A DNA stretch of 23,281 nt from contig JBGSYN010000051.1 of NCBI GenBank assembly GCA_041750975.1, forward strand, positions 1-23,281, in the 5' to 3' direction. This document shows positions 7,208 to 15,791 of the stretch, one piece after another (the stretch's first letter is position 1; every line of letters begins with the position of its first letter). This DNA is from JBGSYN01 sp041750975 (lineage in GTDB: Bacteria; Pseudomonadota; Alphaproteobacteria; Geminicoccales; Geminicoccaceae). Below the pieces are notes generated by a model that did no database searches, was not told the origin of the DNA, and saw only the letters and a list, made by a program, of their open reading frames with translations. A program made the position numbers and the translations under genes.

Positions 7208-8098
7208 CTATTTGTCGCTCATCAAATAAGTGGCGATGGCTTCGAGATCGGAATCCTCCAGATGGTCGAGACTTTCCGCGATCACCTCGCCCATGCTGCC
7301 GCCGATGCTGTCACCTTCGGGAGTGATTGTGGTGGTCAGCGCGAAGACGATATCGGATTGGCTATAGCCTGTTTGTTGCAGCGCCTCACGCGTGATGGGC
7401 GGGATCTTCTCGCCATCGGGACCGCTCGTCGAGCCTTCGAGAGGCCGTGCCGCATCCCGTGCGCCGAGGAAATTGCGCGGCGTATGGCAGGCGACGCAGT
7501 GGCCGGGACCATTGACGATGTAAGCCCCGCGGTTCCACGCCGCATCACGATCCGGATCGGTTTGATAAGGGCCGGCTTCGAGAAAGAGCGTCTGCCAGGC
7601 GGCGAGGGCAGGGCGAACGGAGAAGGGAAACGATACCTCGTTCGCCGGTGCTGATCCCGGAGCGGCCTCGACCGTGCGGAGATAAGCCCAAAGGTCGGCG
7701 ATGTCCCGATCGGTCATCAAGGCATAGGCATCATAGGGAAAAACCGGGTAATAGTGCGTGCCGCCGGGCCCGACGCCTCGCGTCAGCGCATTGACGAACC
7801 CTTGCTCCGACCAGCCGCCGATCCCGTCTTGGTCGTGGGGCGTTATGTTGGGCGCGAAGAACGTCCCGAATTCGGTCTTGATCCCAGCCCCGCCTGCCAA
7901 AAACGCTCCTTCGTTCTTGGTATCGGTATGACAGGCGACACAGCCGCCTAAACGCATGACCGTTTCACCCCTTGCTTCGTCGCCAGTGATCCCGGCGAGT
8001 TGGCGCTCAGGCAGATGCGGCCCGCTCAGAAGCCAGAGCCCCACACCGATTCCAGCGATGATCAACAGAGCAGCGACGAATGAAATAATGTGGCGCAT
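7208..8098 (-). CDS. Membrane-anchored diheme cytochrome c
   Basis: A 296-residue exported electron carrier. Residues 5-25 form an N-terminal hydrophobic helix without an obvious cleavage site, probably a periplasm-facing anchor. Two heme-binding motifs are both CVACH, at 53-57 and 201-205, each within its own cytochrome c domain. NITPH near 84-88 and the DLWAYLRT segment resemble the cytochrome subunits of membrane-bound sugar or alcohol dehydrogenases. No dehydrogenase subunit adjoins it, so its donor is unknown. A strong GGGAGG ribosome site precedes the ATG, and the lactonase gene ends 14 bases upstream, indicating one transcript. It may pass electrons from an oxidation yielding a lactone that the lactonase then opens; that is inference. 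Confidence 0.88.
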   Translation of the reverse strand: MRHIISFVAALLIIAGIGVGLWLLSGPHLPERQLAGITGDEARGETVMRLGGCVACHTDTKNEGAFLAGGAGIKTEFGTFFAPNITPHDQDGIGGWSEQGFVNALTRGVGPGGTHYYPVFPYDAYALMTDRDIADLWAYLRTVEAAPGSAPANEVSFPFSVRPALAAWQTLFLEAGPYQTDPDRDAAWNRGAYIVNGPGHCVACHTPRNFLGARDAARPLEGSTSGPDGEKIPPITREALQQTGYSQSDIVFALTTTITPEGDSIGGSMGEVIAESLDHLEDSDLEAIATYLMSDK

Positions 8099-8112
8099 CC
8101 GGGCCTCCCGTT

Positions 8113-8916
8113 TCAGCTGGACGGCTCGACGTCGAGCCGTGCAATCACACCCTCCAGCCGGGGATCGGGTGCGGGATAGCGATCCATAACCGCCATGTCG
8201 TGCCCAGGGATGATGTGCGTGAACTTGCCGCCGGCAAGGGCGCGGAGCCTTTCATATCCGCGCAACACAGCCTCGACATCGTGGACGATGACGAAAGGCC
8301 GATCGGTCTCGACGTTCTCGTAGAAATGCGTCGTGTCCGATGCCAGCACCACCCAGCCGCGGCCGGTCATCACCCGGACGCACATGATGCCCTTGGCGTG
8401 CCCGCCGATCAGGTGCAGCGTAATGCCCGGCGCAAACTCGGCCTCGCCGTTATGGAATACCAGCTTGCCGTCATAGAGCTTGCGGACGGCCTGAACGATG
8501 TGCTCGGCGCTGTAGGGAGCCTTGAGCACGGGAAAGCACATGCATTTACCGGTGGCGTAAGCCATTTCCGTCTCTTGCAGGTGGAAGCGCGCCTTGGGGT
8601 AGTCGTCTAATGTCCCTGCGTGGTCGTAGTGGAGATGCGTCAAGATGACGTCGCTCAGCTCGGCTGCATCGATGCCGATCATTGCCAAGCCCTCCCGCGG
8701 CAAACGGTCGACTTTGCGGCCCCGGTTTTGGGCTTCGCCGTGTTCGAAGCCGGCGTCGACCATTATGGTGCGATTGGCGTTGCGAATGACCCAGACATAG
8801 TAGTTGAGAGGCTGGATGGCGACGTCGTGGGGATCGATGGTGATGAAGGTTTCCGATCTGCGCCGTCCGGCGTAGCTGCCATATTGCACCGCATAGATCT
8901 CGTAATGCTCGGTCAT
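8113..8916 (-). CDS. Metallo-beta-lactamase-fold hydrolase, N-acyl homoserine lactonase family
   Basis: A 267-residue soluble hydrolase with the lactonase form of the MBL fold. The dinuclear metal site is complete: HLHYDH with His94, His96, Asp98 and His99, then His173 in GGHAKG, Asp194 in LASDTTH, and His239 in IPGHD. The group includes AHL lactonases (AiiA, AttM) but also enzymes acting on other lactones, so quorum quenching should not be assumed. The ATG at 8916 has AAGGAT just upstream. It heads a two-gene unit with the diheme cytochrome and is divergent from an SDR dehydrogenase, a layout compatible with oxidation of a sugar or other alcohol to a lactone followed by hydrolysis. Confidence 0.88.
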   Translation of the reverse strand: MTEHYEIYAVQYGSYAGRRRSETFITIDPHDVAIQPLNYYVWVIRNANRTIMVDAGFEHGEAQNRGRKVDRLPREGLAMIGIDAAELSDVILTHLHYDHAGTLDDYPKARFHLQETEMAYATGKCMCFPVLKAPYSAEHIVQAVRKLYDGKLVFHNGEAEFAPGITLHLIGGHAKGIMCVRVMTGRGWVVLASDTTHFYENVETDRPFVIVHDVEAVLRGYERLRALAGGKFTHIIPGHDMAVMDRYPAPDPRLEGVIARLDVEPSS

Positions 8917-9011
8917 GATCCTTTTGCCGCCTCTGTTGTCATTGTTATTGGTTTGCTAGCTCTCAGTTCAATCGAATGCTGCGGTCAAGAGGGCGTCGCA
9001 ATTGGCGTCCC

Positions 9012-9017
9012 GAGGAG
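9012..9017 (+). promoter_or_regulatory. Ribosome binding site deciding the SDR start
   Basis: GAGGAG with an eight-base spacer to the ATG at 9026. It lies inside the longer reading frame that would begin at TTG 9002, so it argues for the shorter protein. Confidence 0.7.
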
Positions 9018-9025
9018 AATCGGAC

Positions 9026-9829
9026 ATGGCGATGCGGCGATTCGAAGATAGCAAGGTCATCGTTACCGGCGCCGGCCGTGGTATCGGCGAAAGTATCGCC
9101 CGCCGATTCGGCTCGGAAGGTGCCCAAGTCGCGGTGCTCGATCACGATGACAAGGCTGCCGAGAAAGTCGCAGCGGGGATTCGTTCGACGGGCGGTGAAG
9201 CGCTCGATATCGATGTCAATCTTGCCGAAGCGCGGGGCATTCGCCTGGCGCTCGACCGTGCGCGCAAGGAGCTTGGCGGGATCGACATCCTGATCAACAA
9301 CACCGCCAAAGCGGCGGGCAACACGATCAAGGAGATGGACGGCGAGGAGTGGGACCTCGAGCTCAACATCACGCTCAAGGCGGCGTTCATCGCGTGCCGC
9401 GAAATCCTGTCGCATATGGAAGAGGCCGGTCGTGGCGTCATCGTCAATCTTGGTTCGGTCAACGCCCATATGGCACTGGGTCATCCGGCCTATAGTGCCG
9501 CCAAAGCCGGCCTCGCCAGTCTCACCCGATCGATCGCCGTGGAGTACGGGCATGCCGGCATACGCTGTAACATGGTCAGTCCCGGAACCGTCCGCACCGA
9601 AACCGATCGCTGGCGCAAGAGGCTTCAGATCGATCCTCAAATATTCGAGAAGCTGGTGCGTTGGTACCCGGTCGGACGGATCGGGGAACCCAAGGACATA
9701 GCGGCTGCCGTCACGTTTCTCGCAAGCGACGAGGCGAGCTTTATCAACGGCACCAACTTGGTCGTCGATGGGGGGCTCTCGGCCGGCATCGGGCAGATGA
9801 TGGCGGAGCTTACCCATCAAGGCGAATGA
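9026..9829 (+). CDS. SDR-family NAD(P)-dependent oxidoreductase
   Basis: A 267-residue classical short-chain dehydrogenase. The cofactor loop TGAGRGIG is at 14-21, Asp40 region (VLDHDD) suggests NAD preference, the NNAG motif appears as NNTA near 91-94, and the catalytic set is Ser144, Tyr156 and Lys160 (YSAAK). The C-terminal FINGTNLVVDGGLS is typical. The ATG at 9026 is chosen over an upstream TTG at 9002 because GAGGAG at 9012-9017 sits eight bases before it. Substrate is unknown. It is divergent from the lactonase-cytochrome pair across 109 bases, which may mean shared control and a shared pathway. Confidence 0.9.
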   Translation: MAMRRFEDSKVIVTGAGRGIGESIARRFGSEGAQVAVLDHDDKAAEKVAAGIRSTGGEALDIDVNLAEARGIRLALDRARKELGGIDILINNTAKAAGNTIKEMDGEEWDLELNITLKAAFIACREILSHMEEAGRGVIVNLGSVNAHMALGHPAYSAAKAGLASLTRSIAVEYGHAGIRCNMVSPGTVRTETDRWRKRLQIDPQIFEKLVRWYPVGRIGEPKDIAAAVTFLASDEASFINGTNLVVDGGLSAGIGQMMAELTHQGE

Positions 9830-10001
9830 GGCAGCCACACGATCTGCCGAAGTGGTTCTTCACTGCATCGTGTCCCCACGGTTTTGCAGAGCACGCTAGT
9901 AGAATAGCGGGGTCGTGAGCAGCCTCGAATGAACGGTAGTGAACCGCACGCCAATTCCGTGCGAATGCAATACCGAGCATAAGAGGCACCGGAGATCGTT
10001 G

Positions 10002-11873
10002 ATGTCGACGCCAGGGGCGGCGAGCGCTGAACGCGCGCCGAACTATTTTCTCAGACGAAGCATATTTGTCGGTCTGGCATTGGCGACCTCATTGCTGGCC
10101 ATCGGCATCTTAAGCCTCATTCTCGGTACGAACGGTCTGAGCGTGCTCGAGACCGGCATGATCGCGGCTTTTGTTCTGACCTTGCAATTCAATGTCATAG
10201 GGTTCTGGAACTCCGTCATCGGCGCCTTGATCCTGCTCGGTACGAAGGATCCGGTCCGAGCCATCCTGCCATTGGCGCGGGCGCAGGCGGCGCCCGCGAC
10301 ACTCGACAGCCGAACCGCCATCATCATGCCTGTCTTCAACGAAGACACGGACATGGTTTTCCGCAATCTCCGGGCCATGGATATCGAGATCGACGAGAGC
10401 CCGAACGCCGGACGGTTCGAGTTTTTCGTCCTGAGCGACAGCAACAGACCTTCCGTGGTCGCGTCGGAAGAGGCTCATTACACTGCGTGGCGTGGTATTT
10501 CCGCGCCTCACCGAGTGCATTACCGGCGCCGGCAAGACAATACCGATCAAAAAGCCGGCAACATCTGGGATTTCGTTCAGACCCATGGCGATCGCTTCGA
10601 CTATATGCTGGTGCTCGATGCCGACAGCGTGATGTCCGCGAAAACCATTGAATGGCTTGCCCGCATCATGGATGCCGATCCCAAGATCGGCATTCTTCAA
10701 ACTCTGACGGCCGGGTTGCCCTCAACCAGCCTGTTCGCGCGCGTGCTCCAATTCGGCATGCGCCATGTCATGCGGGCTTTCACGATCGGCAGCGCCTGGT
10801 GGCAGGGACCGAATGGGCCCTACTGGGGCCACAATGCGTTGATCAGGGTGGCCGCCTTCAAGCAATGCTGTGCATTGCCTCGGCTGCCGGGAGAGCCCCC
10901 TCTGGGCGGGCGGATTCTAAGCCATGATCAGGTCGAGGCGACGCTTATCCAGGCGGCAGGCTATGAGGTCCGTGTGCTCCCGGAGGAATGCGAGAGCTAT
11001 GAGGACACGCCACCTTCGCTGGCCGACTATATCAAGCGCGATCTACGGTGGTGTCAGGGCAACATGCAATACTTCCAGTTGCTGTCCTGGCCGGGCCTCG
11101 GATCGATGGGCCGCGTGCAGTTGCTGCTTGCGATGATGAATTATTTGACCGCCCCCAGCTGGATGATCTTTGTCGTGCTCGGTCTCACCCAGGCCGTCCT
11201 CGCATCCCTGGGCTACGCTCCGGATGCGCTGATCGGCTTTGTCGGCGTAAGCGGCGCAAGCAGTCTCGGGATCGATATGGGCACGGCCGGGCTCGCGCTG
11301 CTCGGCGCCATTTTGACGATGAACTTCGCCCCGAAACTTGTCGGGTTCGTCGCCGTGATGTTTCACCAGCAGTCGCGCGAACTCTATGGTGGCTGGCTGC
11401 GACTGATCCTCTCGATCATCATCGAGTTCTTCTTTTCCCTGTTGCTGGCGCCCATCATCGCGGTGGCGCAGTCAATTTTCCTTTTCCGACTATTCGTCTT
11501 TCGTGAGGCGGTCATCTGGGACGCGCAAGCCCGCGGCCGCAACATCGTCCCCTTCGGCGAGGCCGTCCTGAAAATGTGGCCTCAATTGGTTTTCGGTCTG
11601 ACAATTGGCGGGATCGTCGGCCTCACAGCGCCAGCGATTCTGCCTTGGGTCGCGCCGATTGTGCTTGGCTGTGTGCTTGCAGCACCCCTGACCTGGGTAA
11701 CGTCATTGGAATCGGTCGGGCGGTTGTTCGAACGCCTTGGCCTTTGCCTGATCCCGGAGGAGAACAAACAAGTCGCCGTGCTCGAACTTGCCGGGTATGG
11801 CGCCGTCCCTGAAAAGGGTCGTCAGCCGGGTGCAGCAATCGTCCTCGAACCGACGGCCGTAGTGTCCCGCTGA
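10002..11873 (+). CDS. opgH: Glucans biosynthesis glucosyltransferase OpgH (MdoH)
   Basis: A 623-residue inner-membrane GT2 enzyme that makes the beta-glucan backbone of osmoregulated periplasmic glucans from UDP-glucose. Two N-terminal membrane helices lie near residues 17-45 and 50-80. The cytoplasmic catalytic domain has MPVFNED (about 109-115), the metal-binding DADS (206-209), SHD (about 307-309) as probable base, and RDLRW (346-350), the R/QxxRW acceptor motif. Several C-terminal membrane segments follow. It is shorter than the 850-residue E. coli protein because it lacks the long N-terminal cytoplasmic part, as is common in alphaproteobacteria (from memory). The ATG at 10002 is preferred over a GTG at 9939 because conserved sequence begins there and CCGGAG precedes it. 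The partner opgG is not adjacent; opgC converges on its 3' end with a 52-base overlap. Confidence 0.92.
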   Translation: MSTPGAASAERAPNYFLRRSIFVGLALATSLLAIGILSLILGTNGLSVLETGMIAAFVLTLQFNVIGFWNSVIGALILLGTKDPVRAILPLARAQAAPATLDSRTAIIMPVFNEDTDMVFRNLRAMDIEIDESPNAGRFEFFVLSDSNRPSVVASEEAHYTAWRGISAPHRVHYRRRQDNTDQKAGNIWDFVQTHGDRFDYMLVLDADSVMSAKTIEWLARIMDADPKIGILQTLTAGLPSTSLFARVLQFGMRHVMRAFTIGSAWWQGPNGPYWGHNALIRVAAFKQCCALPRLPGEPPLGGRILSHDQVEATLIQAAGYEVRVLPEECESYEDTPPSLADYIKRDLRWCQGNMQYFQLLSWPGLGSMGRVQLLLAMMNYLTAPSWMIFVVLGLTQAVLASLGYAPDALIGFVGVSGASSLGIDMGTAGLALLGAILTMNFAPKLVGFVAVMFHQQSRELYGGWLRLILSIIIEFFFSLLLAPIIAVAQSIFLFRLFVFREAVIWDAQARGRNIVPFGEAVLKMWPQLVFGLTIGGIVGLTAPAILPWVAPIVLGCVLAAPLTWVTSLESVGRLFERLGLCLIPEENKQVAVLELAGYGAVPEKGRQPGAAIVLEPTAVVSR

Positions 11874-13006
11874 GGCGGAGTTGCAGAGGCAGGCGTTTCG
11901 GGTTGGCGGCGCCAGGGTTCGGATTTGACGAATCTTGCGGTGTAGGCGACGCAAATCAGAAGCACGAAACCCGTCAGATTGACCAGAGCCCATGTTCCCT
12001 GCGTCCGGCCGATCTGATCGAGCGCCATGCCGGCGATCCAGGAAAGCGTCATGCTTGCCATAAAGGTCACGAGGGCCTGTTGGCCAACCCGAACGATCGG
12101 CTGAAAGATCGGCCTTGCCAAAATTTGTTCACGACCGTGCAGAAGATAGAGAACGACATAGGCGAGGCTGACGAAATGGAGCCAGCGAAGGATGCCGAAA
12201 TTGGATTTGAAGGCACCGAAAAAAAAGCTGTTGCTCAGGGAGTGGAGGAACGGCGTGGAATTCCAGATCGGGCTGTAGAAACAGACGATCATCAAGATCG
12301 CGAAGCCCAATGCCGCGGCGAAGACGCGGCCGTCGGCCAGCGGCAGACGGAGCCATTTCGCGCCAAAGATGAACCCAGTATAGAAAATCAGCTGCCAGCC
12401 GAAGGGATTGAAGAACCAGACCCGATCGCTCCACCACTCCGCCGGTAGTTGAAGCGCAAAGATCTGGGTCGCTGTGTAGAGCCCGCCGCAAAAAAGTAGA
12501 ACCAAGCCAAAATGAAGCCGATTGAGTAGCATGATGAGCGGCAACATTAAAAGAATTACCATATACATCGGCAGAATATCGAAATAGTTCGGGACATAGG
12601 TCAGGGTCATCAAATGCAACAGACCGGCTCGTGGATCATTAAAGAAAGGCCACAAGTTCAACTGGTCTGTGTAGTCGTGACCTGGGAAAAGCTGGTCGCC
12701 GACAATGTTGACGAAGCAAAGGATCAGGAAAAGCGTGATGTGCGCCCAGTAGATCTGCCAGCAACGATAGAGCACGCGCGACGTTCCAAGCCAGAAGCCG
12801 TGCCGCGCGAAGACCGAGCCGAACGCGATGGCCGAAGCGAAGCCGGAGCAGAATACGAACATCTCGGTCGCATCGCTCGGGCCGAACCGGGCCGGGATGT
12901 AATTGTTCCAGATATTATAGGGAACATGGGCGATAAAGATGATGAACATCGCCAGGCCTCTGAAGAAATCCAGGCGTACATCTCTTTGCCTGGAGCTTTG
13001 CTGCAT
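11822..13006 (-). CDS. opgC: OpgC-family membrane acyltransferase for periplasmic glucan modification
   Basis: A 394-residue integral membrane protein with about ten hydrophobic segments. The opening RDVRLDFFRGLAMFIIFIAHVPYN holds the R-LD-FRG signature and the conserved His of the acyltransferase-3/OpgC group. OpgC transfers succinyl residues to periplasmic glucans in E. coli and Rhodobacter; the acyl group here is unknown. The ATG at 13006 with GGAAG just upstream is preferred to an in-frame TTG at 13051. It faces opgH tail to tail, and the last 52 bases of the two genes overlap on opposite strands, so the two are not one transcript although they almost certainly serve the same pathway. Confidence 0.9.
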   Translation of the reverse strand: MQQSSRQRDVRLDFFRGLAMFIIFIAHVPYNIWNNYIPARFGPSDATEMFVFCSGFASAIAFGSVFARHGFWLGTSRVLYRCWQIYWAHITLFLILCFVNIVGDQLFPGHDYTDQLNLWPFFNDPRAGLLHLMTLTYVPNYFDILPMYMVILLMLPLIMLLNRLHFGLVLLFCGGLYTATQIFALQLPAEWWSDRVWFFNPFGWQLIFYTGFIFGAKWLRLPLADGRVFAAALGFAILMIVCFYSPIWNSTPFLHSLSNSFFFGAFKSNFGILRWLHFVSLAYVVLYLLHGREQILARPIFQPIVRVGQQALVTFMASMTLSWIAGMALDQIGRTQGTWALVNLTGFVLLICVAYTARFVKSEPWRRQPETPASATPPQRDTTAVGSRTIAAPG

Positions 13007-13208
13007 GGTTCTTCCAAATAAATAGCTGAGAGGACTATCAGTAATGGCCAATAAGGGCGCAGGGTATCACGGCAACAAGCGGAACCCTCTGACAGCGGAT
13101 CACGATTACGATGATCTCGTACATTTCTAGGGCAGGGCGGAAAATCAACAATCACGCTGATCCCGGTTCGGTCTCTGTGGCGGTTTGCCCCGGTCCGAGC
13201 CCGTCATC

Positions 13209-13973
13209 ATGATCGACGACTGCTTTTGGCGGCTCTTGCTGCGGCTGCGGGTGCAAGGACCGGAAGCATCCGATGCGCTCTCTCTCTCCGATCAAGCTGA
13301 TGGCGGGCATTTACTCGTGCTTCTGGCCGAGCTCGCCGGCAAGCGCCGAGACCAAGTGCACGTTCTAGCCCATCTCGGCCAGAGCCTGGATGGCCGGATC
13401 GCTACCGATTGCGGCAACTCTCACTATATCAACGGCCCCGAGAGCCTCGAACTATTGCATCGGCTTCGCGCACTGGTCGATGCCGTCGTGATTGGTGTCG
13501 AAACGGCGATCCGGGATTGTCCGAGGCTGACGACAAGGCGTGTTGGCGGACCATCGCCGGTGCGCGTGGTAATCGATCCGCGGGGACGGCTGCCGGAAGA
13601 TCACAATCTTCGCAGCGACGGGCTATCGCCGACAATCGTTCTGACCCGGCGGGCACAATTCGAGGGCGATCTCGAATTGCCCGGATCGGAACCGCGGTTT
13701 CGACCGCAGGAAATCATCGGGGTGCTGGCGGAACGAGGTCTGTTCCATCTCCTGATCGAAGGGGGTGGGCGCACGGTTTCCGCATTTCTCGAGGCGGGCG
13801 CGCTCGACCGCCTCCAACTTGCCGTAGCGCCGATGATCATCGGCTCGGGCCGCCCTTCCATCTCGCTCGCGCCGATCGAGACGCTGGAGGCGGCGCTGCG
13901 CCCATCCTGCCGATCCCTCAGGCTCGGCAGCGATACCCTGTTCGATATGCGGTTCGAGCGCGTCAGGAACTAG
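13209..13973 (+). CDS. RibD C-terminal-type reductase (dihydrofolate reductase superfamily)
   Basis: A 254-residue protein with a RibD_C reductase domain and no deaminase domain. Signature segments are AHLGQSLDGRIA, the HRLRALVDAVVIGVETAIRDCPRLTTR run, PVRVVIDPRGRLP, the nucleotide-binding LLIEGGGRTVSAFLEAG and VAPMIIGSGRPS. Stand-alone proteins of this type reduce 5-amino-6-ribosylaminouracil-like or related pyrimidines/pteridines with NADPH. About 60 N-terminal residues before the domain are not recognised. The ATG at 13209 is used; a TTG at 13185 is possible and neither has a good ribosome site. It converges on the methyltransferase gene, overlapping it by 11 bases, and its function fits the pterin-synthase-like gene in the neighbouring operon. 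Riboflavin synthesis proper is unlikely without other rib genes nearby. Confidence 0.85.
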   Translation: MIDDCFWRLLLRLRVQGPEASDALSLSDQADGGHLLVLLAELAGKRRDQVHVLAHLGQSLDGRIATDCGNSHYINGPESLELLHRLRALVDAVVIGVETAIRDCPRLTTRRVGGPSPVRVVIDPRGRLPEDHNLRSDGLSPTIVLTRRAQFEGDLELPGSEPRFRPQEIIGVLAERGLFHLLIEGGGRTVSAFLEAGALDRLQLAVAPMIIGSGRPSISLAPIETLEAALRPSCRSLRLGSDTLFDMRFERVRN

Positions 13974-14751
13974 GCGCTGCGAACATATCGATATGGCCGA
14001 CCTCGAGGCGGTGGCGGCCTTCATCGATCCGGTCGAGGCGGCTTTTGAGCCAGCCCTCGATCGCTTCCGCAGTTTCAGGCGCAGCATTGGCAGCGGCATT
14101 CGCATAGCCTGCCAGAAAGATTCGCTGCAATTTCGAATCGGCTGGACCCAGCGCCCAGTCGGCGGCACCGCTGATGGTGGTGTAGCCACGTTCGTGAAGC
14201 AATTGCTGCATGATCTCCGTAGCTGCAGGGCCGAGCGGCACGCCAAAACCCTTGGGGCGCCGTTGATCCTCGGCAAAGGCCGCGCGGACTCCGCGATCCT
14301 CCTCCAAGGCGGGCTCGAAGCGAACCCGCCCATCGACGCTCAACGACATCAACAGGGCGATGCCACGCTGGCCACAAGTGTCGACCAGGCTCTCGATCCA
14401 GCGACGGCTGACCAGATCGAGCAAGGCCGACGCCGTCACCAGTCGAACATTGTCGAGGCAGTCCACCGGCAGTCCCTCGGCAAGATCAGTAGCCCGCGTG
14501 CGAAAATCCCGACTGGCATGTACCAGGAGCTCGGCGTCGTGGTCCAGCAAGAGCCAGTCTTCGACATTGGCGAGGTGCTGCTGCAGAAAGCGTGCATTCG
14601 AGCCGCTTCCCGCACCAAGATCGAGTGCACGAAACGGTTTCTGTTTGTCGCACCAGGCGATACAGGCGATCATCACTTCCGGGTTGCGGCTGCGATGATC
14701 GACGGGCTCGCGAAGTGCCAGCCAGCTCTCTTCGAAGCGCTCCTCGCTCAC
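13963..14751 (-). CDS. Class I SAM-dependent methyltransferase of the pterin-like cluster
   Basis: A 262-residue soluble protein with a Rossmann-type SAM fold. Motif I is LDLGAGSGSN near 43-52, preceded by a helical cap. The acidic loop DHDAELL follows at about 70-76. Its acceptor cannot be named. The ATG overlaps the stop of the glycosyltransferase by four bases (ATGA), so translation is coupled and both enzymes probably act on the same compound. It is the last gene of the four-gene operon that begins at 17192, and its 3' end overlaps the convergent RibD-type gene by 11 bases. Confidence 0.85.
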   Translation of the reverse strand: MSEERFEESWLALREPVDHRSRNPEVMIACIAWCDKQKPFRALDLGAGSGSNARFLQQHLANVEDWLLLDHDAELLVHASRDFRTRATDLAEGLPVDCLDNVRLVTASALLDLVSRRWIESLVDTCGQRGIALLMSLSVDGRVRFEPALEEDRGVRAAFAEDQRRPKGFGVPLGPAATEIMQQLLHERGYTTISGAADWALGPADSKLQRIFLAGYANAAANAAPETAEAIEGWLKSRLDRIDEGRHRLEVGHIDMFAAPSS

Positions 14752-15791
14752 CTTGAAAGATCGTCAATGGCGGCCCGGAACCGGCTGCCCGCAGTCTCCC
14801 AGCTTGCCTGATCGGCGCGGACGTCCAGGGCACCCCGGCGCAGTTCTTCGCGCAGTTCCGGATTGCTCAGTATTTGCCGCAACGCATCTTTGAGTGCCGC
14901 GGCATTGCCCGGAGCTACCAGCAAACTGGCAGCTTCAGGCACGGTGAAAGGGATGGCGCCGCCGGTTGTCGAGACGATGGGCAGGCCCGCGGCCAGGGCT
15001 TCGCTCAGCACCATGCCATAGCCCTCATAGAGTGATGGCAGAACGAAAATATCCGTCGCACCAAGCAGTTCGTCGATTACCTCGCGGGGAGCGGGACCCC
15101 GAACCTCGACCCGGTCCTCGAACCAGGCCGCCCTTTTCTTGACCTCGGTTTCGTGCTCGGGATCGAGGCCCTCGGCACCAATCGCGATGAGCTGCCAATC
15201 GAGGTCGAGGCATTGTTCGAGCGCATCGAACAGTACGAGATGACCCTTGCGGCGTGTGTAGCTCGCGACACAGAGCAAATTGGGGATTTCCGAGCGGGAG
15301 CCATGAGCCACGGGATGCGGGTCGACGCCAGGCTCGATCACCTTGATCTTGGCGTCGGGGACGCCGAGCTCGATCAGCCTCAGGCGCGTGAAATGGCTGG
15401 TGACGATGATCAGAGATGCGGCTTCGAGAGCCAGGACTTCCCGATGCAGGAGGCGATCGCGCTTTTCCGATGAGTGGCCGGTTTCGTCGCCGAGCGGATG
15501 ATGGATAAGCGCTACCAGTCTGACCCGCTCGGCTGCGGCACGAGCCATTTCCGGCATGGCGCCGAAAGCGAGCCCGTCTATGACCGCAACGGCATTTGCC
15601 GGCAGTGCATCGAGGAAGGCCTGGGCATCGCCGATCGCCGAGGCGCTCGGCTCGGGAAAGCTCTTGTGCAGTTCCCGATAATGAACAGTCATCTCTTGCG
15701 CGCGGCAATATTCGAGGATTCGCCGATCATAGACGAAGCCCCCCGTGGGTTGGTCGAGCTTGCCGGGTGCCGCGAACCAAATGTCGGTCAC
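14748..15791 (-). CDS. GT4-family glycosyltransferase of the pterin-like cluster
   Basis: A 347-residue GT-B enzyme. The N-terminal part contains the acceptor-side TGGFVYDRRILEY and the LIHHPLGDE segment. The donor domain has VASYTRRKGH, the FVLPSLYEGYGM strand, and the EX7E pair Glu256/Glu264 followed by GLPIVSTTGGAIP, typical of retaining GT4 transferases using nucleotide sugars. No signal peptide or membrane helix is visible, so it acts in the cytoplasm. It overlaps the pterin-synthase-like gene and the methyltransferase gene by four bases each. In this setting a small-molecule acceptor, not a polysaccharide, is the better guess; this is inference from the neighbours. Confidence 0.88.
   Translation of the reverse strand: MTDIWFAAPGKLDQPTGGFVYDRRILEYCRAQEMTVHYRELHKSFPEPSASAIGDAQAFLDALPANAVAVIDGLAFGAMPEMARAAAERVRLVALIHHPLGDETGHSSEKRDRLLHREVLALEAASLIIVTSHFTRLRLIELGVPDAKIKVIEPGVDPHPVAHGSRSEIPNLLCVASYTRRKGHLVLFDALEQCLDLDWQLIAIGAEGLDPEHETEVKKRAAWFEDRVEVRGPAPREVIDELLGATDIFVLPSLYEGYGMVLSEALAAGLPIVSTTGGAIPFTVPEAASLLVAPGNAAALKDALRQILSNPELREELRRGALDVRADQASWETAGSRFRAAIDDLSR

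Noticed and set aside
8113..8916. A firm quorum-quenching call for the MBL-fold lactonase
   Set aside because: The motifs define the metal site, not the substrate, and no luxI/luxR-type gene is in the window.
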